Source: Medicago truncatula (taxonomy: Eukaryota > Streptophyta > Magnoliopsida > Fabales > Fabaceae). Taken from it: a stretch of 64,000 bases of DNA. The notes under the pieces were generated by a model that searched no databases, was not told where the DNA came from, and saw nothing but the letters and a program-made list of their open reading frames with translations. The first letter of the stretch is position 1; every line of letters begins with the position of its first letter. A program made the translations under genes and the position numbers. Location of the stretch: NCBI RefSeq assembly GCF_003473485.1, contig NC_053042.1:50245762-50309761 (forward strand). The letters run 5' to 3'. Below, piece by piece: positions 12,013 through 23,262 of this stretch.

Positions 12013-13132
12013 GTTAAATATGTTTTTAGTCCCTGTAAAATTGAGGCATTTTAAGTTTAGTCCTTACTTAATTTTAATAATTGTTTTAGTTCTTACAAAA
12101 ATACTATGCACTCAGTATTAGTCCATACTCAATTCAAATTTGTTCAATTTATGCTTAAACTCTTGTATACTGCCACTAGTTTTGCATGAAATGGGAGCAT
12201 ATGGGTTGGTTCGAATTAATATGGAATTATTTTCCCACGCTCATTCAATATTTTGCCCATGGTTAATGATATTAGGTTCTATTCAAATAATCTATGCCAT
12301 TCAACATCTTTTGGTCAACATAATTTTAAAAAAAGAATAGCTTATTCTTCGGTATCTCATATGAGTTTCATAATTATAGGAATTGGTTTTATAAGTGAAA
12401 TTGGGCTCAACGAGGCCGTTTTACAAATAATATATCATGGATTTATTGGTGCTGCCCTTTTTTTCTTGGCAGGAACTAGTTATGATAAACTACGTCTTCT
12501 TTATCTTGACGAAATGAGCGGAATGGCTATCCCAATGCCAAAAATATTCACGATTTTCACTATCTTATCGATGACTTCTCTTGCATTGTCCGGCATGAGT
12601 GGTTTGGTTGCCTAATTGATATTTTTTTTTTGGAATAATTACTAATCAAAAATATCTTTTCATGATGAAAATATTATCATAACTAATTTTAGTAGATTTT
12701 TTAGTCCCTACAAAAAAAAATTACTTCTAATTTTAGTCTATGCTAAAACAAAGTTTGTTTAATTATTCTTAAACTCTTAAATTTTTGAACGGTTTTTTTT
12801 AGACAAGTTTAGAACACTGTGAAAGGTTCAATTATTAAAATTTAGATTTTTTTAACATAAAACGAATTAAATATGAATTTTTGAAAACGATAAAAGTTAA
12901 AGATAAAAGTAATAAATCTGGACATATCAACTAAATTTTGCGATAATTTTTTGCGGATGAACTTTTAGTAATGTTCTTAACACGTCTACAAAAAATTGTT
13001 AAAAAACTTAAGAGTTTAAGCATAAATTAAACAAATTTGAATTGAGCTGAGACTAATACTGAATGGATAGTATTTTTGTAAGGACTAAAACAACTATTAA
13101 AATTAAGTAAGGACTAAAAACTTAATTAACCC
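12013..13132. mobile_element. TIR element interrupted by plastid DNA
   Basis: Left arm about 12048-12160 and right arm about 13015-13132 are inverted repeats. For example, the left TAGTCCTTACTTAATTTTAA is mirrored by the right TTAAAATTAAGTAAGGACTA. Outer ends TTAAATATGTTTTTAGTCCC and CTTAATTAACCC match the 503 bp element at 50325. About 530 bp in the left-centre is unrelated plastid sequence. Just after that insert (12695-12775) part of the arm recurs in direct orientation. Confidence 0.55.
12157..12690 (+). pseudogene. Nuclear plastid insert: fragment of ndhD
   Basis: Translation gives a central-to-C-terminal piece of plastid NAD(P)H dehydrogenase subunit 4 (ndhD, antiporter-like membrane subunit). 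One frame reads [13 protein letters not shown] and onward to about 12290. The other reads [25 protein letters not shown] and [15 protein letters not shown] to 12612. A small deletion near 12290 shifts the frame, and a TAA stop replaces a sense codon after GMSGLVA (12613-12615). Faint similarity continues to about 12690. Some 150 residues of a protein of about 500 remain, with no start, so it is non-functional. Substitutions spread along its length suggest an old transfer. Confidence 0.85.
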
Positions 13133-14164
13133 AAAAGCTAATACCGCCATGAGCCTAGGACTACACAATAATGCAAATATATTTTCTCCCTTCAATGTCT
13201 CTCTCAATTGTGAAATTTCAACAACAAACCAAATAACCTAATTTCTTTTATATGACTTATATGAATTACGTTGATTTTGTGGTGTGTTGTATTTTATTAA
13301 ATGATGTATTTTTATTATTTATTAGAATATGTGGGGTTCATATAACAATGCATTGCATTGTTATATAACGGTCAACAAAGATCCTTGACATCAAATAAAG
13401 ACACAGAAAATTACATAACATCTGATTCGGATTTATGTTTTCGGAAATCACTAACAACCTGATCCGATTATGTAATCCGAATCAAGGGTATTTTAATAAA
13501 TTTTGCAGGGTGCGCGAGAAGGCAGCCGAATAGAAAAAGTACTAGTCTATTTTGAATTTGCAGTTGAGCTAGCGAAAGTTGAAAGACAAGAGGGGACATA
13601 ATGAGATGCGACTGATCGGCATCAATAAGCAAGCGATAGATGGATGTAAATGTATACAGAAGATTGAAAGCAAAAGAATTGATTATCTACAAAAAAAAAA
13701 TATCTACAGTATAATGATTTTCCAAAAAGATTATGCATCATAGTAACTACTACTAGGCTACTGCTTCTGAAGCCAGTCATTTGAGTACTACAACCATTAG
13801 GTTGCAAAATTTCATTACCCAGTCCAATACAATTTACCTATGTACGCCGTAAATAGGTCGTTATTTACATTTTCCCCTACCACACCCCCAACACTCTAAC
13901 ACATAATAAAATAAAGGTTTACTAATTAATGTTTTCCTTAGAATTTGTGACCAGGTCTAACACAATTTTTTAAAAATTGACTTGTAAATTCAAAATCACC
14001 TCTATTTATAAATTTATTGTATCATCTGTTATCTGATGAGAGAATTTATAACACCTCTTAAAAAAATTATTAATCAATTTTTTTTACGAACTAATCAATT
14101 TTTTTTACAATGGGTGCATGTAAAGAGTTTCTATAGTCATTGTGAATCAATGATATTTTTTTAA
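13133..14164. other. Intergenic, nothing recognised
   Basis: Short unsupported ORFs only (for example 61 codons at 13622-13807, minus). No domain or RNA gene was seen. Confidence 0.45.
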
Positions 14165-14330
14165 GGAAAATGTTAACCGTGCCTTCAAAGCACTGATTAA
14201 GGAATTAAGAAAGAAAATATTTTCTTGAAAGTTATGTATTCTATTTTTTACAAGTTATAATATTACTTTTTTTAATGTAAATTATTGTTTTTTCTTAGAA
14301 ATCCTGGAAACACCGATTAACAAGACCTTT
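14165..14330. mobile_element. MITE, GTTAAC-type family, copy 5
   Basis: Left AAATGTTAACCGTGCC with AAAGCACTGATTAAGGA, and right CACCGATTAACAAGACC, are diverged inverted ends on an AT-rich centre. Confidence 0.5.
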
Positions 14331-16160
14331 CTTTTAAGGGGTGCCAATCAATACTATGCATCCAATTATTTTCAATATTTTTTTCACTATTTAGTTTTTA
14401 AATACAAATAAAAGTTCAACAAATGTTTTTGATGTACTTGTACCAAATTCTAAATTCAAAAACATAAATTCTCAATTTTGGAGATTTTCAATCATTGGAA
14501 TTTATTTTATTGCTGCTTATGCATCAACAAAAATAGCTGTATTTTGTCAAAAATTTGAATCAAATAGATAAAAAAAAATTGATCAAATATATTTGTCATC
14601 ACAATTTTGATACATAAGCAACAATAAAACAAAAATTCATTTTAAAATGGAGGATATTGTTTTTTGAAAATCCTATTATTAGAATCTGTCCATGTTACGT
14701 TGTCTGTGCAGTTGCAGTAGGTGTTGTGTCATTTGACATTAGACATTTTATTTATTTATTTATGCAATGGAACAGATATAGTCCTAGCTTAGGTTTTAGT
14801 AGCTGCTGCTGGCTATGGAAAGTTTTTCTGGTAGAAACTTCTCTAGCACTAGCAGTTTAATGATGGTTTCGCTGACCAGTAGTATCAGTGATTGAAATCA
14901 ATGTGTTGGAAAAGAACGATTGTAGTTCAATTTTCCACATAGTCGAGCGACTGAAATCAGTGGAAAGATAGATAGATACTAATGCTGTGTTTGGTTGGTG
15001 AATGAAAGTGAAAGGAAAGGAATGATTATATCAAAAAAGAAAGAGAGTAGAAAGTAAGAGGATTGTTATGATTGTTTGGTACAAGAGAAAGTAGAATAGA
15101 AAGTAAGAGGAAAGAATGATCTATGTTCAATAATTGACATAAATACCCTTCTATAGAATTATTAATATATACAATATATCTTAATTAAATCTTAAGTAAA
15201 CTTTTTAAAATTTTCAATTAAACAATATTAACAACAATTTTCCAACTTTATCTTGAGTACATGATATTCTAACATTTTTTTTAATGACATGATTTTCCAA
15301 CTTTAAATACAAGAATTTTAACCGGCAAAACGACAGTAATTTGTAGATAATTTTTAATGCGCTGCAGTTTAAAAAATATAATATTTTACTTATTTGTTCA
15401 AAAAAGATATATTTTGCTTATGCAATGTTGTCTCAGCATTATATATTGTTTTGTTAGGGACATCATATATTGTTTTTTTAGGAATTTAATACCAATGTAT
15501 ACATTGTTTATTCTGGAAAAAAAATGCGTTACATATTGCTAATATTACATTAAATAGGGTTATTTTTATCTTTTTCAATAAAATATGGTCTCCACTTTTG
15601 TTTACGTCCAATCCAGCAAAGAAAAGATTTTAGCATGAGTCCTGCCTAAAACTTTCTTTCCTTTCTTTTTTGCAGGGTTCCAAACTATAGAAAGTGAATA
15701 ATATCTTGTTCAGCTATCAATTTTTGAAGTGCATGATAAAAATTGGATTCAACCAATAGAATATTTTCACCGGGTCAACAATTAGATGATTGGTTGAACC
15801 GTCTAACAAAACTGAATTGAACTTAAAAAAATTGATGGTTGATCATAGATCAAGTATCTTCAACGAGTTTTGTTCAACTATCAATATGTATGCACATGAT
15901 CTTAATAAATTGTTCTGCGGAATTCAAAGATTCAATCAATCGGTTTTGTCATGCAGTTCGATCAATTATTTAATAATTCGAGCAACATCACCGATCCAAT
16001 TTTTAAAACATTGATTCATTTATCATTCGCGTATTTTTGTGTAATAAAGAATCAAATTGTGAGAGTTTTTATTTTTTATTTTTTTATAAATATTAGTTTG
16101 TTAATATATTATTAAAGAAGGAAAATTTTAGTAGTTATGGATGAAACTGTATCTCCTTCA
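14331..16160. other. Intergenic with one truncated MITE end
   Basis: GCTGTGTTTGGTTGGTGAATG at about 14989 resembles the left terminus of the MITEs at 16161 and 29961, but no right end is found. The rest is AT-rich with short ORFs lacking recognisable domains. Confidence 0.4.
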
Positions 16161-16936
16161 GGGTGTGTTTGGTTTAGAAGAGAAGTTATGAAGAGAGAGA
16201 TAGGTAAGAGAGAAGTTGTGAAGAGAGAAAAAGGTAAAAAATAAGGTAGATTTAATGAGTTGTTTGGTATAAGAGAAAGAAGAGAGAAATAGAAGAGAAA
16301 AAGAAGCTACTTTTTTTTAAAAGACAAAAAGACAAAAATACCCTTGAATTAAAACTAAAATATAATTTATTGGTTCTATATAATTAATTTTTTTAAGGAT
16401 ATAATCAAATTATTATTAACTGATGTAAAAATATCCTTTAATTCAATCTTAGACAAAATTAGTTTATATAATTTAACAATCTAACTAACTTAAAGTGTAT
16501 TTTATATTTTCGAAACACAAATTTGAGCACCGCTGTTCCCTCAAAAAAAAAAAAAAAAAAGAGCACCGCTATGGCTTGTTGTTGGTTCAGCCTCATTTAT
16601 TTATTTTTTTATAATACACACGTCAAGTTTTCTTTTTTTTGTATTTGTTGAAAAAAAATGGGTTTGGCATTTTCATCCCAAAATTCATTAAAAAGAATTA
16701 AAATTGCATAAGTATGATGAATTTGTAGTGGCATAAGTGTAAACTTACCATCTCTACGTCACTCCTCTACATTTCTTCCCTTAATTGAAGAGAAGCAAAA
16801 AGGTGGTAGGGTCCACCTATTTTTATTCTCTCTTCACAAACTCTTTCCTATCCAAACAAGAGAAGTTTGTTACTTCTCTTGTATTTCTCTCTTCACTAAC
16901 TCTCTCTTCTTTAACTCTCTCCAACCAAACAGAGTG
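16161..16936. mobile_element. PIF/Harbinger-like MITE, 776 bp
   Basis: Left GGGTGTGTTTGGTT and right AACCAAACAGAGTG are inverted, with purine-rich GAAGAGAGA arms against pyrimidine-rich TCTCTCTTC arms. TCA flanks both sides (16158-16160, 16937-16939). A paralogous element lies at 29961-30505. No coding capacity; the 63-codon plus ORF reads the right arm. Confidence 0.6.
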
Positions 16937-17889
16937 TCAATGTTCCAACCTTTTAACCATTAGATTACACGTTTGAGTAGAGGAGCGTTAGAGTGGCGAA
17001 GCCCTTGATGGGGCCCATCCGGAAAAATTTAAAAATTAACGATCCTATGTCTATTTTGTGAAAGATTATACAACTTTGTGTCGGTTTTAGAATTCAGTTG
17101 GTCTAAATTCCCGCAAAGTGGTGCAGTGGCCCATCCGAAAAATTTAAATAATTCAATTATAAATCTATTTTGCGAGACTTTAAACAATTTTTTAACCGTT
17201 ATGGTTTTCCCCGATTTCAAAAGTGGCATATGTGATTTTTGTGATGCTTATACCCATGTTAGCGAAGGCTTATAAACGCACAAATTTGCATGGGTTTCAA
17301 ATCTCCTGCATAATATCCATTAACAAATTTGCTTGATGCTTATTACAACTTTAATTTGTGTTTATATATTATAATTAGGGTATATTCAATTAGGATTTTA
17401 AAAGACAATTTTTATTTAAAAAAGTCTTGAAGATTTTGAAAGACTTTGTAGGATTTTAATGACCTTTATGAAAGACTATTAGGATTTATAATTTGGATTT
17501 CAATGGATTTACGTCATAAAATTTTAAAGGATTTGAAATGATTTTATGAATTTACTATAAGATTTCAAAAGATTTTATTAATTTTAAGGACTCAACATAG
17601 TCTCTATCATAATATTCTCAATACAAAACTCTGACTAAGCATGTTTCATGGAATTTCAACACATTCCAAAGTTATAAGATTGGAATAAAAAGTTAACATG
17701 TTTGTTATCATGGAACCAACGGTTTGTTCCCAAGAAATAAATTTTGCCTAAGTTGTTTGGCTTTCTATTCCCCTCCAATTGAAGCTATTCAAATTATACA
17801 ATTCAAATCCTATAACAAACATGGTTCCATGATAAATGACCCATTCATATTTTTTATTTTTTTTTGTCCTGTAGTGTATTCAGAAAATT
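16937..17889. other. Intergenic, short repeats
   Basis: ATGTTTGTTATCATGGAACC (17699-17718) recurs inverted as AACAAACATGGTTCCATGAT at 17816-17835, a small fold-back. Convergent short ORFs at 17029-17275 have no recognisable domain. Confidence 0.4.
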
Positions 17890-18233
17890 GAGAAAAAATT
17901 TCAATTTTGTTTCCAAAGGGAGTCGAAGCAGGAGCCTATGAGACATTGCTTTTCTGTTTTGCCACTAAGCAAGCGTACATTTGATATTAATTTTCGCATC
18001 CAATAATATATATACCATTTTTAAAATCAGATTCACACACCATGAGGCATGAACCATGCAACTTTTTCATTTTTGTTTTTTTATTGGATAATTTAGGATC
18101 TCCGACGAAATATATTTTGATAAAATATCCGACTAATATATATATAATTTATCGGTGAAAAATTATCCGACAAAATATATATATTATTATCCGACAAAAT
18201 ATATATTTTTCACCGATAAATTATCTGACGAAA

Positions 18234-18303
<70 letters not shown>

Positions 18304-18682
18304 AATAAAATCTAGATTTTGTTCATATTCGAGTAATTTTTCAAAATAAAATCTAGAATCCAATTAAAATTATAAAATCTCCTATATATTATTGGATGCG
18401 AAAATTATCATCAATAATGCGAAAATTTTTCACCCTATATTTTTTTTATAAGACTTATATTAAAAAAACAAAAATGAATTATTTTTTTGAGGGAACACAA
18501 ATGAAAAATTGGTTGGTTCATGCCTCATGGTGTGTGAATCTGGTTTTAAAAATGGTATATATATTATTGGATGCGAAAATTATCATCAAATGTACACTAG
18601 TTTAATGGCAAAACAGAATAGCAATGTCCCATAGGCGCCTCGTTCGACTCCCTCTGGGAGCAAAATTGAAATTTTTTCTCAA
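17890..18682. repeat. Large inverted repeat with SINE-like arms
   Basis: Arms at 17890-18079 and 18497-18682 are near-identical inverted copies of about 190 bp. Each carries a tRNA-like box B word, GTTCGACTCC on the plus strand at about 18645 and its degraded complement at about 17919. It is followed by CTCTGGGAGC, similar to the SINE at 23699. The centre holds inner inverted words (TTTATCGGTGAAAAAT, ATTTTTCACCGATAAAT) and an (AT)32 run. It could be two head-to-head SINE copies or a fold-back transposon. Confidence 0.7.
18236..18299. repeat. (AT)32 microsatellite
   Basis: An uninterrupted alternating AT tract of 64 bp in the centre of the inverted repeat. Such tracts are usually length-polymorphic and can extrude cruciforms. 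Confidence 0.98.
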
Positions 18683-19169
18683 AAAAAAAAGTGAAAGTAG
18701 GTCATTTATGTCATTAATTCTCATATGGGGTCTAAAGTGGAATTGATTTGAGAAACAGGGTCAGAAAAAAAATTCTCCCGAAGATGTTGAAGCTATTCAA
18801 ATTATACAATTCATTTAAAAACTATTTAAATTACAATTTTATCTATACCTAATTACAGGTTGTTCAAGATAGGGAGAAGAGAGAGGGAGGAGAATTTGTT
18901 CTTGCTACACCCAAACTTTTTTTATTGGTGTCTCTTTTTTTCTTTCTTTTTAAACGTGAATTCAATCGCGGCAAGAAGATTGCGATGGTAGAGCAACAAC
19001 TGAGGCAACAAGAAGACACATTCAATGGTAAATAAACATTGTTGTAAATTTGAAGTATATTTTAAAAACTTTAAAAATATTTTGATTCATAACTTTAAAT
19101 GCGAAATATGGGAAAATATGTTTATTACAAAAATATTTATTCTTCTTTGATTTATGGTAAAATTTTGAA

Positions 19170-19716
19170 CCAAATTACAGAAGTTGATGCTCTTTTTCTT
19201 CTGAGCTAAAGTTGATACCCACCAATTTTGTTTGGCTGGTTACATTGTTTCTCTGGTGGATCGAGAGTTTGGGATGCCCTCCTGATTAGGTCATGTAGTC
19301 TGGTGGGCCATTCGCTTTTGATTCGAGATCGAGAGTCAGTTCTTTGGTTCAATTTTTGATTTTGGGTATTTTTTCGGCGGACCGGAGGTTGAGAGGTGGT
19401 GGGAGTTGATTGATCTGTAGAATTGGCTCAACTTTGGTGATAAGGACATAATGTTTATTTAGAGGGGTGTTATTTTGGGAAGAGTAGTGGCGATGTTGAT
19501 TATGGATAACGTGTTCCAGTGGTCGTTTCGTGAAGAAGTCTGTTTTAGATGGTGATTTTATTTTGGTGGGTGTTGTCTTCAGGGGTCTTTTATGATGTTT
19601 TATTTTCGGGTGTTCCGCCTATATACAACGTCTTTTGTTTGTATTATCTGAACCACCGGTCTTTATTCGTCTTGAGTAGGGATCTCATTTTTAATAAAAT
19701 TTGTAGTTAAAAAAAA
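19170..19716 (+). mobile_element. Probable LINE 3' end fragment
   Basis: A GC-richer stretch with many GGTGG/TTTGG words ends TTAATAAAATTTGTAGTT plus an A run at about 19708-19716, the form of a plant L1-type 3' untranslated end. No intact reverse transcriptase or RNase H frame remains. Target duplications were not found. Confidence 0.4.
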
Positions 19717-19776
19717 GGGGGGGATATTAATTTACCTCCATGCAAAAACATTAAGTAAATTAACATTCACTTAAAA

Positions 19777-20155
19777 TCATTGAGCAAGTTTTTTTTGACT
19801 AGGTACAAAAATAAACTAGCCTGTGGAGAAAAAAAATATATAAGGGGGTTGCGAAATAAAGACAATAAATCTTTTTTTTTTCTTTCCTATAACTACACAC
19901 ATTCTTGTGATATGAGACATATTAGAAACACTTTCTTTTTAATATTATCTTTATATTGAGTAAGTTTCTTAAAAAAAAAAAAAATCATTGAGCAAGTTTT
20001 TTTTGACTATGTACAAAAATAAACTAGCCTGTGGAGAAAAAATATATAAGGGGGATGCGAAATAAAGACAATAAATCTTTTTTTTTTCCTCCGACTACAC
20101 ACAATCTTGTGATATGAGGCATATTAGAAACACTCTCTTTTTAATATTATCTTTA
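19777..20155. repeat. Direct repeat, two copies of about 175 bp
   Basis: The segment starting ATCATTGAGCAAGTTTTTTT occurs at about 19777-19955 and again at about 19983-20155. Both copies include AAATAAACTAGCCTGTGGAG and AACTACACACA/GACTACACACA. The copies are about 90-95% alike by eye. Function unknown. Confidence 0.75.
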
Positions 20156-20331
20156 CATTTCACTTTTTATTGGGTTAAACTCACGTGGCTTTCACCACTT
20201 TATACGAAATCATTTACAAATTGTAAAATTCATGTAAATTTCATCTAATAAGGAAATGAGTATTAAAGAAAGTATTCATATCACTCACCTACTTGTGATA
20301 CTTTGACAATAGTAAGCAAGAGTTTAGATTT

Positions 20332-21874
20332 GGCTTAAATATGTAAAAGGTCCCTGTAAGTTTGCGTGTTTTTGGTTTTCGTCCTTGTATTTTTTTTTTT
20401 CTAACACAAACCCTGTAAGTTGTGAACATTTTGGTTTTAGTCCCTAACGTTAACCTCTGTTAGAAAAACGCTTAGTTGGCAAACGGAGTCACACGTGGCA
20501 ATCGCTGACATGACAAAACATGCTTATGTGTACTGACAGATCATAAGTGACTAGATTTGAGAGACCAAAACCAAAAACGTAAAAGTGCAAAGGGATGAAA
20601 TTGAAAAAACATAAAAATCAAAATTTAAAATTTAAAAAGTAGATCTTCTTCATCTCTCTGTTTTTTCTTCTTCATCTCCAACCTCATTTTCTTCATCTCT
20701 AACAACAGATGGTAATAGTAAAATGGGGATTGGGCTTTTTGAGGAGATAGAGAGGAATAAAGTGAAACCTGATATTTTAAAGAAGGGAAGACTAAGAAAG
20801 CTGCTTATATGGTAAAGGATGTTCATAAGGGGAATTGGTAGCAAATGCGTCTACTTTTTCTTTCTGCTCTTATTGCTGGACACAGTTTTGAACGTCGTTT
20901 AATTGTTTATGGAAACATGGTGAGGAGTGTTAGGAATATTTACTTCGATAATTATTCATTATTTTGCTATACAAAATTAGAAGAAAAATTGCTATACAAA
21001 AATTTGGCATCTTCTTTAAATATAGGCATATATGATTTTGTTATAATTCAAATGATTATATACTTCCCTGCAAATGATTATACATATCGGTGATATCACA
21101 AGACTATAGTCAACAACTTGTGTAAAATCAATTGAAAGAGGAATTGCTTTGTGGGCAGCACAATTTGGATTTGCAGCTATATATCGGAAGAAGACATAAC
21201 AACTCTATAGAAATCAATAAAAAGGAAAGAGAGAAGATACACACCGAAGAAGAAAACAAGTCGACGCTAGAATGGTTCTATGCGCTATTAGGATTGTGTT
21301 CTGTTTTGTGGAATGTGTTGGTTTTAATAATTTGGTCTTTCAATTTTTCACCCTTAGATTAAATTAATGTTTGGATTTTATTGTTGAGAGGATTGAGAGA
21401 AAATACAGATTTAGAGGATCCGGATCCTCACCTAAGAGTTAGCAATGGATGATGAAGACATTCTTAGGCGTGTAATTACAAAGATGAGGAAGATGCAGAA
21501 GGAAGATAAAGAACTTGGAAGTGAGGAAGTGAGGATTGAGGAAGAAGATGGAAGAGAAATTGGTTTTTAATTTAAATTTTTCGTGACTACCGTCTTTTTT
21601 TGGATTTAGTCCCTCTCGTAATTTTCGTTTTTGGATTTGGTCCTTTGAATATGGTGACTGGTCACATGGATGGACACATCAACCAATTTCGCCACGTCAC
21701 AGTTCGCCACATCAGCCTCCGTTAGCCACATGTGCGTTTTTTTAACGGATGGTGACGGCAGGGACGAATTTCAAAAAGTTAAGAAAATACAAGGGTTGTT
21801 TCGCAACAAAAAAACTTACAGGGACTAAAACAAAAAACGCGCGGACTTTCAGGGACCTTTTTCTTATTTAAGCC
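20332..21874. mobile_element. Mutator-like element, 1.54 kb, possible Pack-MULE
   Basis: Inverted termini begin GGCTTAAATATG and GGCTTAAATAAG and both include AAGGTCCCTG followed by GTTTTTGGTTTT-like blocks. The flanks TTTAGATTT (20323-20331) and TTTAAATTT (21875-21883) match at 8 of 9 bases, a MULE-type duplication. The interior at 20640-21560 has more balanced composition and purine-rich coding-like runs (CTTTTTGAGGAGATAG at about 20738, GATGAGGAAGATGCAG at 21483), suggesting captured gene pieces. No transposase was seen. Confidence 0.7.
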
Positions 21875-21883
21875 TTTAAATTT

Positions 21884-23262
21884 TCTTTATCATGGAGGAC
21901 TAATGCTTATGAGGCTGAGGCAGATAAATTCTTAAGATAGGTGATGAAGTCACACCTCATGTTTTTGTATAATTGTTTTTTATTTGCAGAAATATAGTTC
22001 GATATTGTTGATTGCTCATGAATTGCACGTGAGTGGCTTCTGGTTTGTGATTGATGATACACATGTAGAGTTCGAGATGATTGTAATTGTTCGTTATTTG
22101 TAGAGACTGGACAAATATTACAACACATAGTCGAATAACAAAGAGACGTAATGACTTTTTTATATATATAAAAAAAATCATAGACATAGGTTTGTTTGGA
22201 GGTGTGTATGAGGATTCAATTGGCTCATTCGAGGTGCTTTATTTTTGTCTCATTTTTTCAAATGTTAATTCAATGGTGACAAGAAAATTGTAATGGAGTG
22301 AGAACATCTAAGGCAACTTAAAGACACATTTGGCTTTGGTGAAGAGGGATATTATGGGGTAGAAATAACAACACAATCGACTAACAAATAGACACAATGA
22401 ATGGCCTTTGTTATTTTTTCTAAAAAAAAAATGTTGGCATCTTCACATAGGCTAAAAAATGTGGTCGTCAAAATGAAGGGGATTCCAAAATACAAATCAT
22501 TAAAGGTCAAAATTGCTTGTTTTAAAAATCGAGGTCAAAATTGTCTAATGGCGATGCTTGATGAGCCAAATATGTAATTAAGTCTAGTTAATTTTAGAAA
22601 CTAATTTGTCACTTAAATTTGTGAGACAATTATCTGAACTCTAAGATTTAAAGTACCATAACGATGATTTCAAACTACTATTATATCAGTCTACTATATT
22701 TCTCTGAAGATTATCCAACCATAAAACAGATCAGCATGCAGTCGAATAATCAGCCAAAAAATAAAACAAAATAAGACATGCTTATTACAGAAATTCCAGG
22801 TGCAGATAACTGGTTTTCAGGAAACTACAAATTTATCCTGAAATTGGCAAAAAACAAAATAATTTTTTTTAACAACTTTATTTTATAGCATGTATCGAAA
22901 AAGGCTATGAACTAATTTAATTATAACCGACAAAGATTCAATAACAAGAAGTATCATAAATACATGCTAATATATATCTTTAATTAACAATAAGGAAGAA
23001 TGTCTAAATAAGCTCTCTCGACACTTTCTCTCCGCTATATAACTTCAAACCAATGAAATCTTAGTGCTACATTTAAAAAGTTCTACAGCAAAAGTCTTTG
23101 GAGCTAACTGGCTGTTCACAATTAGCATATAATGAACAATTACAGGACTACACTTTTATATATTATGAACTCATTAATAAATAGCCTCAATGACGTAGAG
23201 AGAACAAAATTTCAATTAATTTAGATTCAGTGTTCTACATGAAGAGAAGACAAGCCTGGCAA
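21884..23262. other. Intergenic / KAS I downstream region
   Basis: No gene was recognised. Overlapping minus ORFs at 21907-22187 have no recognisable domain. The last few hundred bases are the probable 3' untranslated region and downstream flank of the minus-strand KAS I gene, whose stop codon is at 23263-23265. Confidence 0.45.

Noticed and set aside
12140..12615. ndhD reading frames as a working gene
   Set aside because: A frameshift, a premature stop, no start codon and only about 150 residues remain.
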